Source: Gyrodactylus bullatarudis
Lineage: Eukaryota > Platyhelminthes > Monogenea > Gyrodactylidea > Gyrodactylidae
Direction: 5' to 3'
DNA length: 64,000 nt
Assembly (NCBI GenBank): GCA_012064415.1
Contig: SSNU01000101.1
Span: 15,127 to 79,126 of the forward strand
A program made the translations under genes and the position numbers. Below, one piece after another: positions 38,301 through 48,505 of the stretch (its first letter is position 1; the number at the start of each line of letters is the position of its first letter). The notes under the pieces are model-generated. The model was not told the origin of the DNA, did not search any database, and was given only the letters and a program-made list of their open reading frames with translations.

Positions 38301-41300
38301 TTTGATGCAACCTAATATAACCAAGTAGTTAATATAACCTTGAAGTTAATTTAACACTAACACATTTAATTGTAATCGTAATTGTAATTATACTAAAATT
38401 ATTGTCTAATTATAATATATTAATGATAATTAGATTGTAATTAAAATAGATACCCATCGTTATTAAATTAGTTAACTGCTAATTTACTACTCATGTATTC
38501 GAAATAGTTTTTATTCGAGGATGTTAATGTCCAATGAAATCCGTCCTCCTCATTATTTAGAGTGTAGATTCTACACTGCAGAAATTAACTCCACTTTCAA
38601 GATGAACATTTTCTCTTCAAAACAAGAAATTATGAAAATGCTGGTTTCTCAGTCTTGTGAATTGAAACGAAAAATCAGAATCAAAATATCTACTAAAAGA
38701 TACTATCAGGCAGTATGCAATAGACTTGGACGAAATTTTGCAAAATTACTTAAATCGCCTCACTATATGATAAATTTAATCTTCAAGTATTTTAATATAA
38801 TCCCACCAAATTTCGCTTCAAAATACCTTTCTATGCTTCTGGAATAAGATAAACAAAATTGTGAAACTTTTTAAATTTAAAACGTATTTTTACCCAATCA
38901 AAATTGTAATATTCATGAAAAATAAGAGAAATTTCGTTTTGAGCTATTGAAAAAAAAATTTTAATAGGATTTAAGTCATTTTCACAACTTTATGTTAAGA
39001 TATAATGTGAATTCAAGTTAAAATTATAAATATAAAACAATAAAAAACGTTCTAAATTTGAAAATTTTAACAATTTTGTTTATCTTATTCCAGAAGCATG
39101 GAAAGGTATTTTGAAGCAAAATTTGGTGAGATTATATTTAAATACTTGTAGATTAGTTTTTTCATATTGATGGGCGATTTAAGTAGTTTTGCAAAATTTC
39201 GTTCAAGTCTAGTATGCAAGGACCGAGAATGCACCTTCAAGATGAGTTTCGGCTAAATTAGACCAATCAAAAAAATTGTTGATCCAGCAAACAGATGACA
39301 ATAATTTGTTCAGAGTTGGAAAAGACGATTCAAACTCTTTATACAATATTGTGGAATTAATTTATAATTTGTGTTCATGTAAATTTATGATTTACAATGG
39401 ATTTCATTGCGAGTATATCATGGCTGAGTTATTGAATCAGAATCAGGATATTTCAAATTTTATACCTGAAGTGTTCAAGAATGAAAATCTATCTGCCACA
39501 TATAACTTGAAGTTTAATTTTTGCGATATTGAAGAGCTTGAAACTTTTGAAATTGAATCATTATTGGTTAGTCGCAAAAAAGATAGACCGAAGAAAAAAA
39601 GAATTCGCTCATTGGCAGAAAAGGTTCTAAAATGCTCAAACTGTTTTTTTTAGAATATAAATATGAATCTTCTATTATGATTATCAATTTTCTATTATTA
39701 TTTGACAATAATTTAAGACTAATTACAATTATAGGCAATTCTGATATACTATTGGTTAAAATTGATGAGTTATGTCAATGCTCGAATAGACTGAATTATG
39801 ATTTGTCAATTTTGATGAGTTTAATAAATATATCGTGTATATTTGTTATTTTCTCTGCCTTTTGATATACTTTTTGTCATTATCCCTAAATTTATTTATC
39901 TCGTTCATTGGTTGAGTATCAGTTTCCACAGATAATAAAACATGCGTATGTATGACTATATGATCTAAAGATAGCATGGTAAATTCAATTTTACTAATGA
40001 GTAGTCGGTTAAATATAGTAGTAAATCAGCCGAATCTACCACTATTCTAAGAATCATAATATTTGCCACTTTTTTGGTGCTCTACTGATGAAGAATACCA
40101 TATTTGACTTTTTTATCTTACTAGATGACTCCAAGGTGATAGAAATTTTAAATAAATTCATCTGGTATGGTAGCTCGATAAATTTTTTTTATTTTTGATC
40201 TCTTTTTTTCAATAAAACGTTCTTTTTCATCTTTTTTCAAAAACGATTTATAGGGAAACAAATCTCACTGATTTCCACCTTTCTTAAGTTTTTTTCAATA
40301 AACTCTTTTTCTTGTATTCAGTCACATTACTTATCGCAAAACTTTGTCGCTAATCTCTTGTGCCAGAAGCATTCAGATTGGCCTTTAAAACTTTATATAT
40401 GTAAAAGATAAAAGTTTTCAAAAGGGAAGGGATTTTCTTCCTTCAAAGTAAATACTACGCGATCCATCAAAAGAAATTGCTCAAAAGAAATATGAATAGA
40501 TTGTATTTTAAATGTCATATAGTCTGGAAAAAAGGGGGTTTACACATATGAAAATAAACCTATTTCTGTTTCAGAAACAAATAATTTTTGTCAAACAGAC
40601 TTACATTTGGAAATATTGTCAAGACGTGGTATTTTATTAAGACTGTCAAATGCCTTACGATAGTCTGGTAATTTCTTCTGGATCCATTCTTCAACATGAA
40701 CTCCGTCAAGAAAAGACATTTCCCTTTTAAGATAGTCATCTTTGTTCGGAAGATTTTCACAGCTAGAGCCAATAATAGCCAGAAGGCTAGTGACAGCTAC
40801 AAGTCTCATGGATTCGGCTACTCGGCCAGCTCGCCAGACGCAGGTAGGAAAGATGGCGTAGTTTAGAATGAAATCCAGCATCTTCAAGTTGCTCATTGAT
40901 TGCTGAATTTTAAAAACAATGATTAGATGGAAATGATCTTGATCAAAATTTCTAAAGATTAGATTTATTTTAGGTTGATTTCAGCGAAAGACTCCCGAGA
41001 CCATTCTAGGTAGTTACATTAGGCATTCTGTATAACAATCAACAATAAAATGTATACTATTCAAAAGTGCAGAAATTTAACTTAGTTATGAATGTATTTT
41101 GAGCCTTGATCATGTTCAAAAAGCATTCCAAGTTGGGAGTAAAGTTGAATAATTTCAACAAGAAATGTTTAATTTTCTGGTGTCTATACACTAAATTTTA
41201 ATTTACCCAACTCTGATTGGTCGAATGAATTATGATTAGACAACGAATAAAGCTCACTCTAACTACTGGTAGTTCAGTCATTTTAATTAAAACTTTCAAG

Positions 41301-44300
41301 CCTTTAAGGCGTAGTTCTGCTTCAGCTGCCAATGAAATAGGATTGCATGATGTCTGGACACCTTCGGATGTGGGTAAGAAGCAAGAGCTTCCAAGTTTAC
41401 CATCAAATGGTTGTAGACGACAGCCTCTTATCAAGAGTTTGAGGGCACGCTCTAAATTCTCATTGATTGATGTTTGAGACGAGTTGGTTAGTACAAAGGA
41501 GATCATGTGAAGTCCCGTCGAGTTACAATGCCAGGAATTCGTGGTTTTATCTTCCCCATAAGGGATTATACTGCTCTCAATTCGATTGAGTATCTAGAGA
41601 AAAATAATTCATTATTTTAACCCTATCGATGAGACGATAAGAAAATCAATCGAGAGAAAGACTCAAAATTGATATAAAAAGATTCTAAATGAGATTCTAA
41701 TAGGATTCTTTGGATCCCATCTAAGAAAGTCGATTTTATATTGAATTTCCCATCTACTAATAATTAAGTTTAGATATCTCTTTGAGACTTTTTTTAGATT
41801 TGTTTAGCGTAAATTATAAGATAGATTAAGTGATATAGTTTGGACATGTGTAATAATTGAGAATTTCCGACTTTGAATAATCGCCCTATATAGAGCGAAC
41901 CTCACCAAAGAGTTAAAACCTTTGTTCCTTCAAATTAGCCCAACTTTTTTGATCATATGGAGATTCGTACCAAAATTTTCATGAGAATTCGTTCAAGTAC
42001 TGCATGAGACTCACAAGAGTCTTGAGTAAACTCAAAAATCTAGTTGACATGCAGATGAGAATTTACTATTTTTACATAAAATTCAATGTTTTTCTCCGGA
42101 AAGTAAGGAAAAATTCATTTCGAGAATTCGAATTTGGCCATAGAGAAACTCGCAATCCTCAAGAAAAAGTTGAACTACTAAATTTTCAATCATGATAATC
42201 GAAAAAATTCAAAAGATTTCCCACAATAATGACGAATTTTTGTGAATTTCTCAAGGCGAATTCAAATTCTCTGTCTAATGTTGATCCAAAATTTTTTTTC
42301 AATATCAATGGAAATTTCGAGCTCATAGGTTGAAAAAGGGGAAATTTAACGCATTTTCGAAATTCGAAAAAAGATCTGATTTGGGCCAGATTGAATTCGA
42401 AATAGTTGGATAGAATCTTATCAGTTAAATTATGCAACTTTGTAAGAAATTAAATAATCTTGAATATTAGTCACATCTTCAAATTATAATCAGGTAATTT
42501 TATATTATACAAATACCCAAATTATTTTTGAATATGTCAAAAAGAATATTAGAATACATATTTTGAGAATTGTTGTGGTGCTACTCATGAGTAATACTTA
42601 CCACTGGAAGGTATTTAGAAAATTGTCGGTTCACTTCATCATCATCCATAGTCTTCTCTTCAAGAATAGCAATGACTGAGAATATTTCCTTCTTGGCCTG
42701 CTTCTCAATAAGACCCAAGAGGGGACTCTTTAAAGTATCGCCTGGCTCTCCATCTTTACTAATGACAGACTTTTCATGGTTCACAGAGCATACACCAACA
42801 TAAACGGTGAATAAAGACATGGCTAAAAAGTCTCTTGTCTCAGGGGTGAACTAGATGAATTTTGTAAAAGAGACACAGGTAAACTGGTAGAAATTTTAAG
42901 ACAAGAATCAAAGCACATATTTGAGATACATGTTTAAAACTTCACGTTGTAAAATGATACAAAAGGGATTATACTAACCAAATCTGATCCTCTAGTCTTT
43001 GGATAGACAAGACCAAGACTACAACATGCCTTCATCAATGGGACCTTGTTCTGATAGCTCTTCAGGCTTATCATATCATCGTGAGAAAGAACTGAGGTTA
43101 AATCTTTAAAGATTTCTATCCATCTACCATTGGATAAGGTTGGCGGATGTGTTGCCTTTAGGAGCATGTGTAAGCACCAGAGATTTGCAGATAGACAATT
43201 TGTTGATGTGCTTTCGTGGCATTGTTCAAGAGACACTTTGATGATTGGCCACCAGTTCTTAATATATATTTATTTATTTAGTATCTACTTTAAAGTAAGC
43301 ATGTTATAACTGATATTATTTAACTTACTTTAATATCAACCATATGACCAAAGTAATACGCAGCTCTTAGGAGTTCAACAATTATCTCTATTCCTTCTTG
43401 AGCTTTATTATTGAGAATTTGAATGAAATCTTTGTACTCTTTCCTCTTCTCCCCAAATACCTGTGTTATTTCAGTGTAAATGAAAAACTCATAAACATCC
43501 TCCTGATCACGGACGAGGATCAGAGAGTCAGTCAAACCTTTGATTATACCATCAAGAATTGTTTTGGAATACTGTATATTTTCCTCCTCGAGGTGAAGGA
43601 TCATTTCTGACAGGAGGAAAGAGGCTTTTTGTCGATTTGTAAACAACCAATCAGAAATATCATTGACAAGAGATGGAATTATACGAAAGGCGTTTCTTGC
43701 AATCAATTCACGACATCCAAAATTAGGCCTAAGCTCCTTAGAAATAGGATAGATATCAGGGATTTGATCAAAGTCAATTTTATCCTTGAGTTTTTCTTGG
43801 TTCTCCATCTCGTATTTGTTTCCAATTTCAACCCATAAATCTTGAGAGTATTCGACAATGTCATCAAAGTCATCGTGTAGACCACTCAAGAATATTGGCA
43901 ACATCTGATGATGAAAGGAATAGCGATCGATAAAGTTGAGTAGCCACTCTCCAACACATTCAATGACTGCCTTGCGAACACTTGGATTATCGTCAAAAAG
44001 ACGTTGGGTTAGGGGAAGGAAAGTTTCAGTAATGTTTTTACTCTCAGTATTTAGAATGAAAATCTTTAGGCATTTGATGCATTCTATGCGAACTTTTGAA
44101 TGTTGATGAACAATATTATTTAGAATTGGTTTAACTAAGGGATTAGCATTCGATCTGAATGGTTCAGGATGGATTTCGGCAATTTTTGAGATTATGGCAA
44201 AAGATTTTTTTTTCATCTCGTGGAATTTATCAAGTAATGATTGAATGAGAATTTTTATAATTCCCTCAATTAAAAGAGAACTTTTAGGATTTCTCTCCAC

Positions 44301-44678
44301 AATACAATCAACAATGGTCAACATTGAAAGACGTAGTTCTTCAGATGATTCATAGAAACTCTCAGAAATGAAAGATTTTAACAATTTTGGAAGTATGAAC
44401 ATGAGCATTTCTTCATCTAACAAGTTTTCATTAATGAAGAGTAAGAGAAGCTCTATCGATAAGCCACGGTTCATTTCATTTTCATCATTAAGAGTGGGGG
44501 AAACTTCTTTAAGAAATTTGATTTTATCAGAGTTTTCAGTTAGATCCTGCTTGGAATAATCAGCAGTAAGATTTTTCAGAGATCTTCGCCTAGTGAATTT
44601 GTCTTTATCACAAAGTAAACTCATATTTCGAGAAAAATCCTGGGTAAAACCTTTGGAAGATTCATCTTTTAACAGCAT
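32373..44678 (-). CDS. DNAAF5: Dynein axonemal assembly factor 5 (HEAT-repeat protein)
   Basis: DNAAF5/HEATR2 acts in the cytoplasm in pre-assembly of axonemal dynein arms for motile cilia. Exons: 44678-43329, 43257-42979, 42850-42602, 41593-41258, 40902-40605, 35003-34603, 33882-33727, 32564-32373. GT..AG junctions and phases give 1087 codons (1086 aa; the human protein is about 855). The N-terminal 450 aa form HEAT repeats (LFDDNPSVRKAVIECVGEWL, LVKPILNNIVHQHSKVRIE); the family-typical block around FGCRELIARN and ISDWL is at about aa 320-350. The C-terminal part carries the paired LKRLDD (exon 6) and IYLDDQEET (exon 8) segments seen at the end of DNAAF5. Intron 5 (40604-35004) is swollen by a MULE, a nested mariner and a LINE fragment. 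An X-box-like RFX site lies 49 bp upstream of the ATG. The extra length could be real or include a mis-chosen exon boundary. Confidence 0.85.
33398..33485. repeat. Unclassified interspersed repeat R2, copy 2
   Basis: Matches 5318-5405 through GAGTAGGATTCCA, AATCTTTAACATAT and CCAACTTCATAT. It lies in the last intron of DNAAF5. Confidence 0.45.
34105..34400 (+). repeat. Interspersed repeat R4 with inverted ends, copy 1
   Basis: Starts near AAAGCGCGAAAATCATTCTC and ends near AACATTTTCGAC. It is matched along its length, in reverse orientation, by 53150-53395, and its first 70 bp by 62385-62460. In the better copy the ends are partly inverse (TTCTCCATTATGTCAT against ATGACATAATGGAGAA), which suggests a MITE. 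It lies in the intron between DNAAF5 exons 6 and 7. Confidence 0.6.
35724..36461 (+). pseudogene. Non-LTR retrotransposon RT, C-terminal fragment
   Basis: The frame carries KDSLEAMGLYINRDKCK, LPATLMESLLLPGEIVSF and YKSLVFPLFDY, the thumb-side end of a LINE reverse transcriptase. It aligns with the better-preserved copy at 55681-56505. An in-frame TAA at 36138 replaces the CAA of the other copy (ERIQYRF), after which the frame continues to 36461 (SDCENLTDLK, SNLDY). It is 5'-truncated, as usual for LINE insertions, and lies in intron 5 of DNAAF5 in antisense orientation to the gene. Confidence 0.85.
37080..38312 (-). mobile_element. mariner transposon, complete
   Basis: 1233 bp bounded by TA target duplications (37078-37079 and 38313-38314). 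The imperfect inverted ends start GGTTGCGTCAAAAG on the left and GGTTGCATCAAATG on the right. It carries one uninterrupted transposase gene. It inserted into the left TIR of the surrounding MULE, so it is the younger of the two. Confidence 0.93.
37153..38178 (-). CDS. mariner transposase (D,D34D)
   Basis: 341 aa, the usual full length for mariner. The N-terminal half has helix-turn-helix DNA-binding domains (GPSETFRKLESCF, RATVFRWYSNF, SGRPSTVD), the family motif WVPHDL, then the catalytic domain: first Asp in VTTDEKWIYL, second in FQQDNARPH, third in YSPDLAPSDYHLF, with 34 residues between the second and third, as in the mariner D,D34D group. There are no stops or frameshifts. It catalyses cut-and-paste transposition at TA sites, binding the ends of the element at 37080-38312. 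Intactness suggests recent arrival and possible activity. Confidence 0.95.
   Translation of the reverse strand: MSLNDIFDIKDIRKLIAYEFLQKTGPSETFRKLESCFGDRIKRATVFRWYSNFVEGKISVDDESKSGRPSTVDNSLIIEAVEEQPSSSSRAISSVLNVSQSSVLRALREENFTNSFDKWVPHDLNESQKRKRVEACRRLSHRLSYDNFLKNIVTTDEKWIYLQDQSRKRSWKRVGEKATQPSPNRFSKKVMLTVFWTRKGVIHYELMDYGQTVTSQRYLDSLRQMVAKLKDKFPRFGRISFQQDNARPHLGRDVKNFFQDENIDVIEHPPYSPDLAPSDYHLFRSMQHFLKGKKFLNKGEVENGLINFFDSKSQEFYADGIDQLPIRWQKCINSAGEYFDT
38717..39220. repeat. Inverted repeat inside the MULE
   Basis: The left arm of about 150-170 bp (from CAGTATGCAATAGACTTGGA) is inversely repeated from about 39045 to 39220. Shared blocks include GAAATTTTGCAAAA, CTTAAATCGCC, CTTCAAAATACCTTTC and GGAATAAGATAAACAAAATT. 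The spacer is about 150 bp. The left arm is in an open frame (38521-38847), so this may be an inverted duplication of a transposase exon. Confidence 0.75.
39276..39653 (+). pseudogene. MULE transposase C-terminal remnant (SWIM finger, degenerate)
   Basis: The frame has CSC, nine residues, then CEY where the SWIM zinc finger needs C-x-H, so the last ligand His is replaced by Tyr. The end, KKDRPKKKRIRSLAEK, matches the RGRPRKNRIKSSAEK tail of the SWIM ORF in the second MULE (58215-58772). The DDE catalytic core is missing. Confidence 0.7.
42030..42400 (+). repeat. Unclassified interspersed repeat R3, copy 2
   Basis: Related to 14225-14680: AGTTGACATGCAGATGAGAA, CCGGAAAGTAAGGAAAA, CACAATAATGACGAAT and CGAAATTCGAAAAAAG. 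It lies in the intron between DNAAF5 exons 3 and 4. Confidence 0.5.
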
Positions 44679-44726
44679 TCTTGAAAATTTCGAATTTAAT
44701 TCTAGATTGAATTTATTTTGAAATAA

Positions 44727-44740
44727 ATTACCATAGAAAC
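44727..44740 (-). promoter_or_regulatory. X-box-like RFX binding site
   Basis: On the minus strand this reads GTTTCTATGGTAAT, two six-base half sites with a 2-bp spacer. It fits the X-box pattern RYYNYY-N(1-3)-RRNRAC at all but the last base. RFX factors drive ciliary genes through such sites, typically within about 150 bp of the start codon; this one is 49 bp upstream of the DNAAF5 ATG, in the 172-bp divergent promoter shared with the MARVEL gene. Confidence 0.6.
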
Positions 44741-44850
44741 ATTATCAAGTTAATTAATCATGTTAGTGTTTTAATTAGATAAACTTGTGCATTTTTATTT
44801 GGTACAAATTTTTGAAAAATAAGCATTGAACCCATCTTGCTCGAAATTTA

Positions 44851-45407
44851 ATGCAAGTGAACTTAAACTACCTTACTACAATTCCCGCAATTCTGAAATT
44901 TCTCCAAATATTGTTTACCTTCTTATGCATTATTTTATCTGGAGTATCTGAGTTTTTCGGTCTACATCCAAGGGGATATATTCTCTTCACATGTATTTGT
45001 GGATTACTAGTTTCTACTTTCCTTTTCCTTTACCATGTCATTGTATACATGCAAAAATTTAATATACCTTTTGTATTAATCGTAAGTTTTCGTTTTTTTA
45101 TCTCTAGGAATTTGTTCTTCTCACATTATGGACCCTTTTTGTATTCATAGCAATGGTGATTTCATCAATATTTGCAATGGGTGATCCTGTTTCAGTAACA
45201 AACTCAGTATTCTTATCGTTACTCCTACTTTTATACGGGACAGATGCTTTCTTTTCCTTTGCTCTCTATAGAGTAACCTCAACGGGTACAATAGACATAA
45301 CAGATCCAGCACCAAGAGAACCTGAACCAAAATCCCATACTCAGAATACAACTCAAGGAAGATCGAATGTTGCTTATGTTGAAGAGACACCATATCCTGT
45401 TTATTAG
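44851..45407 (+). CDS. MARVEL-domain four-helix membrane protein with a 26-bp intron
   Basis: Exon 1 44851-45081 and exon 2 45108-45407 give 176 aa. Four hydrophobic helices can be read: FLQILFTFLCIILSG, ILFTCICGLLVSTFLFLYHV, FVLIEFVLLTLWTLFVFIA (crossing the junction) and SLLLLLYGTDAFFSF. The layout, with charged residues at the helix ends and a C-terminal cytosolic tail rich in Pro and Thr (PREPEPKSH, ending TPYPVY), fits MARVEL proteins of the CMTM/MAL type, which act in membrane trafficking and apposition. The intron starts GTAAGT, ends TCTCTAG after a T-run and is phase 0; reading through it gives a stop within 23 codons. Exact subfamily is not recognised. It is transcribed away from DNAAF5. 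Confidence 0.72.
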
Positions 45408-46238
45408 AATCTTTTTATCAAGATGTTTTCTTTGTTTTTCAGCATATTTGCATTTATTCCTTGTGAACTCTTGAATTGACAGAAGACAGTGTGTTCATTT
45501 TATTTAATCAACCAGCATTTTCTCTCCCAGAGAAGAAATCGTTAAAGGAAATCTTGCCATTCTTTTTGTACACAGTTTTATTAATTGTTTTTAATTAATT
45601 CAACTACTAAATAAATAATACAAAAGTGTTTATCATACAAAGATACATGTAGAATTCTTGTAAAACTTGTAAATTTAATACAAAAGTGATACTTATTAGT
45701 AAAAGTACTTTCATTCTTGAGTATACACAATTCATAAACTAATATCAACTTACTCTCAATTATTAAGAGTATTTTTATGCATTGCAAGGTCCAGCAAATG
45801 AAAAAAACACTTTCGAAGATTTCGTGGACTTGGTGAGATGTATTTATTATGAGCAAGAATTAAAAAAAGAAATATAAATTTAATTTTTGTATATTTCAGA
45901 CTGGTGAAATGGTTGATTCTCATTGGCCAAGACAAAACTACCCCATAATTTTTTTATCGCTGCCCAATGAAGTGAAGTGTTACCGAAATTTCTGATGTAT
46001 AAAATTTCATGCTGATCACGAAAAAAATCTTTTCTCTTAGATTAAAGTATTTCAAGCAAAGTTTTTAGCATGAATGAAATTTTCAGATTTTGTACATTGA
46101 CAAAATGCCAAGTTATTCAAAATAAATTATTAGCCAAATAAAAAGTATACAAGTTAATTCTAAAAATCAAGGACCATTGAACGCTTCTTCTTCTTCTTAT
46201 GGAATTATCTGAAAAGGCTAGTTGAACAAGCAAGTAAT

Positions 46239-47053
46239 TTAACCCTCCATGTCCCATTGTTCCACCAGTCACTGGTGACCAGTGGAACACATTAGATATA
46301 GATGAAATTTTAATATCGCTCGTATCGCATATATTATAATAGAAAATTTAGTTTTGATACAAAAAATACAAATCTCAAGCGCTGAAATTGCCTTCTTGAT
46401 CCCAAGCTTAACGAAAATCAATTTTCTCCATTTAAATTCCCACCAAAGATTTTCACGCTCTTTATACTTTTCATAAAAATCTAAATCAAAAACGCAAAAA
46501 GAATCAGAATAATTCAAGGATTAAAATTCTAATAGAATTTCTATGCGTCTTGATTAAATTCATATTCTGAATTGTTTCAATCATTGAAATTAGTTTATCA
46601 CAAAACTTAAAAGAAATTCTTTTAGAGAACACATCACTTTCTAGAGCGATAATTTTGAGTGAAAGATATCTAAAACACTTTTTCCATCCCTCATTAGAAA
46701 AAACTACAAAATTACGTATAATTCATTGAGAAGATAGGTTTTTACTGATGCCAACCAGAGTTACTTAAAGAAGGGGTATTTTTTGAAAATGTAGTCATAT
46801 AAATATTTAGAAGGTTTTTTTGGAAGAAAATAAAATAGTATCTCTTTATTAGAACGTTAGCTTTAGATTTCAATTATGCAATCGCCTGCTCTTATAGTTT
46901 AGAACGTAACTAGTTTTAGAGCAAAAAATGCCCATTTTTACCTCTATTATCTTTGAAAGGACAAGTCAGCTTCCTAAAAGGAATTCAAATTCGGAATCAG
47001 CGTAATGATTTTAGTATGGTGTGATGAAAATAATTTGGGACATGAAGGGTTAA
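46239..47053. mobile_element. piggyBac-like non-autonomous element
   Basis: 815 bp between two TTAA sites, with ends CCCTCCATGTCCC and GGGACATGAAGGG. TTAA plus CCC ends indicate the piggyBac superfamily. Close to the left end there is a palindrome, GTTCCACCAGTCACTGGTGA followed by CCAGTGGAAC. No transposase-like frame is present. The 189-bp element at 7073-7261 is an internally deleted relative. Confidence 0.75.
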
Positions 47054-47614
47054 ACCAATGAGAGGAAAGAAACTAAACCCTAATTGAGTTGTATTAACCT
47101 AATACTCAATTCAGTTCCACTTTATCAAATATCAATGTGAACCTCCTTCTTATTTAAACTGAAAATCGTACCTGTATATTAGGGTTATCGATTTACATGT
47201 ACAAATAGGCCTGATGGCGAAAGAAATGCAATATTTGAATTTACAAACAAACAGTTGAGCTAAAATTGAACTAAAAAGTAGAGCAATTAAGAAAATTCCA
47301 TACTTGAGGCTAAAAAATGACAAAATATCGAATTATTATTTGTTCTCTTGTATTTACACTCAATAAAACGGAAATAAAGTGTACTGGTAGTTTTTTAATT
47401 GGGAGCCAGATAACACGGTTAGACTAGAAGAAAATGAGATTTTTCTATGCCCAACAGGTGGTTCACGAAAATCAAAAGAAGATTAATTTGAAAGTTGCCC
47501 AAGTCTTTAAATATTTCACAAATTATTTTGATATTCTTGGCATATTATTTGAAAGATAATAATTATCTTATTATGATTTAGTCAACTATATAAATGACCT
47601 CGGGCTAAACCCCA

Positions 47615-47908
47615 TCCGAAAGAAATTTTGAGATAAGATATAAAGAACACAAAAAGGCTATAGAAAAGGTACAGGTAGACAAGTCAGCACTAGCTAAACT
47701 CTGGCCTGATAATCCAGATCATATTATAGATTTTAATAACGTAAAAAGTCTAGGAAATATGAGGAATAAGTGTAAAAATATGATTTTGGAATCTATAGAG
47801 ATTAAACTAAACGAGGTTCTTAATGGTAATAAGAAACTCTTCAAGATGCCAAAAATGTATCCATTATGGCTCGGAACAATCGCGGCCGACATCCCATTCC
47901 TCAATTAA
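47615..47908 (+). pseudogene. Penelope-like GIY-YIG C-terminal fragment
   Basis: An open frame without its own start reads RYKEHKKAI, then SALAKLWPDNPDHIIDF, NNVKSLGN and MILESIEI, ending at a TAA at 47906-47908. The order (R..EH, S.LA..., H.IDF.N, ES..I) is that of the C-terminal half of the GIY-YIG nuclease domain of Penelope-like elements. The GIY and YIG motifs themselves are upstream and lost. It was not joined to any RT. Confidence 0.65.
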
Positions 47909-48505
47909 CCTCATACAATGGACTGGGTTTTCTATCTTGCTTCACACCATACTTCCCTTAAGAGCCAGATTTTAGATCAATTATTTTTAATTTTTAAAAA
48001 CATGAAAATATTACAGATAAGCATCTTATTAATTTATACCAGATTCGCATAATTATTTCTGTAACTATTTTAAATAACTTATTTTATTTTATAAATTTAA
48101 ACTATCCCTGGTCCTGAAAGGGTTGAGAGTATCAAAATATGTAATTTTATTTATAAAATTTCTAATCTCTTCAACAGAGTTCCAACGTATTACAGTCGGA
48201 TCAGAAACTCGATAGCCACCCCAGTCCGAAGAAATTAAAGCGTTATATATCGCGGACCAAAATCTTACAAGGAATTCATTCATTTTGTAGTTTAACTCGC
48301 TTTTTTTAGAGTAAAATGTATAAGTAAGAAAAATTGAGTTTTTAAAGCTTTATTGCGAGGTTCAGAGAAGTTTTAGAGAGTCCAAAAGCATCTGAGCGTA
48401 TAAAAGACAAGTGCCATTTTCATAGGAAGTTTCCCTTCATAGGCACCTGTTTTATGTAGGTCTACTTGTAAGTGACCGACCAAAATCAAGGTTTTGGATC
48501 ACATA

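Larger units (their letters stand above)
36834..39886. mobile_element. MULE (Mutator-like) element with nested mariner
   Basis: The ends GGGATAATGACAAAAAG (from 36834) and its inverse (to 39886) belong to terminal inverted repeats of roughly 150-250 bp. The flanks give a 9-bp target duplication with one mismatch (TAAATCTAT / TAAATTTAT), as expected for Mutator-like elements. The left TIR contains two internal direct repeats around ATTGACAAATCATA and CAGTCT. The interior holds a degenerate SWIM-finger ORF (39276-39653), an inverted repeat (38717-39220) and a complete mariner (37080-38312). Without the mariner the MULE is about 1.8 kb and lacks a catalytic core, so it is non-autonomous. It lies in intron 5 of DNAAF5. 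Confidence 0.8.

Noticed and set aside
40086..40110. CTGATGA match near 40088
   Set aside because: No GAAA partner or stem II follows, so it is not a hammerhead.
45061..45150. Reading the MARVEL gene as ending in the first frame (SFRFFISRNLFFSHY)
   Set aside because: This would lose half of the four-helix domain, while skipping 26 bp with perfect splice borders restores it; kept as the alternative only if cDNA shows retention.
48089..48283. 64-codon minus ORF (FLVRFWSAIYNAL)
   Set aside because: Slightly structured but too short, with no recognisable domain and no exon partners.
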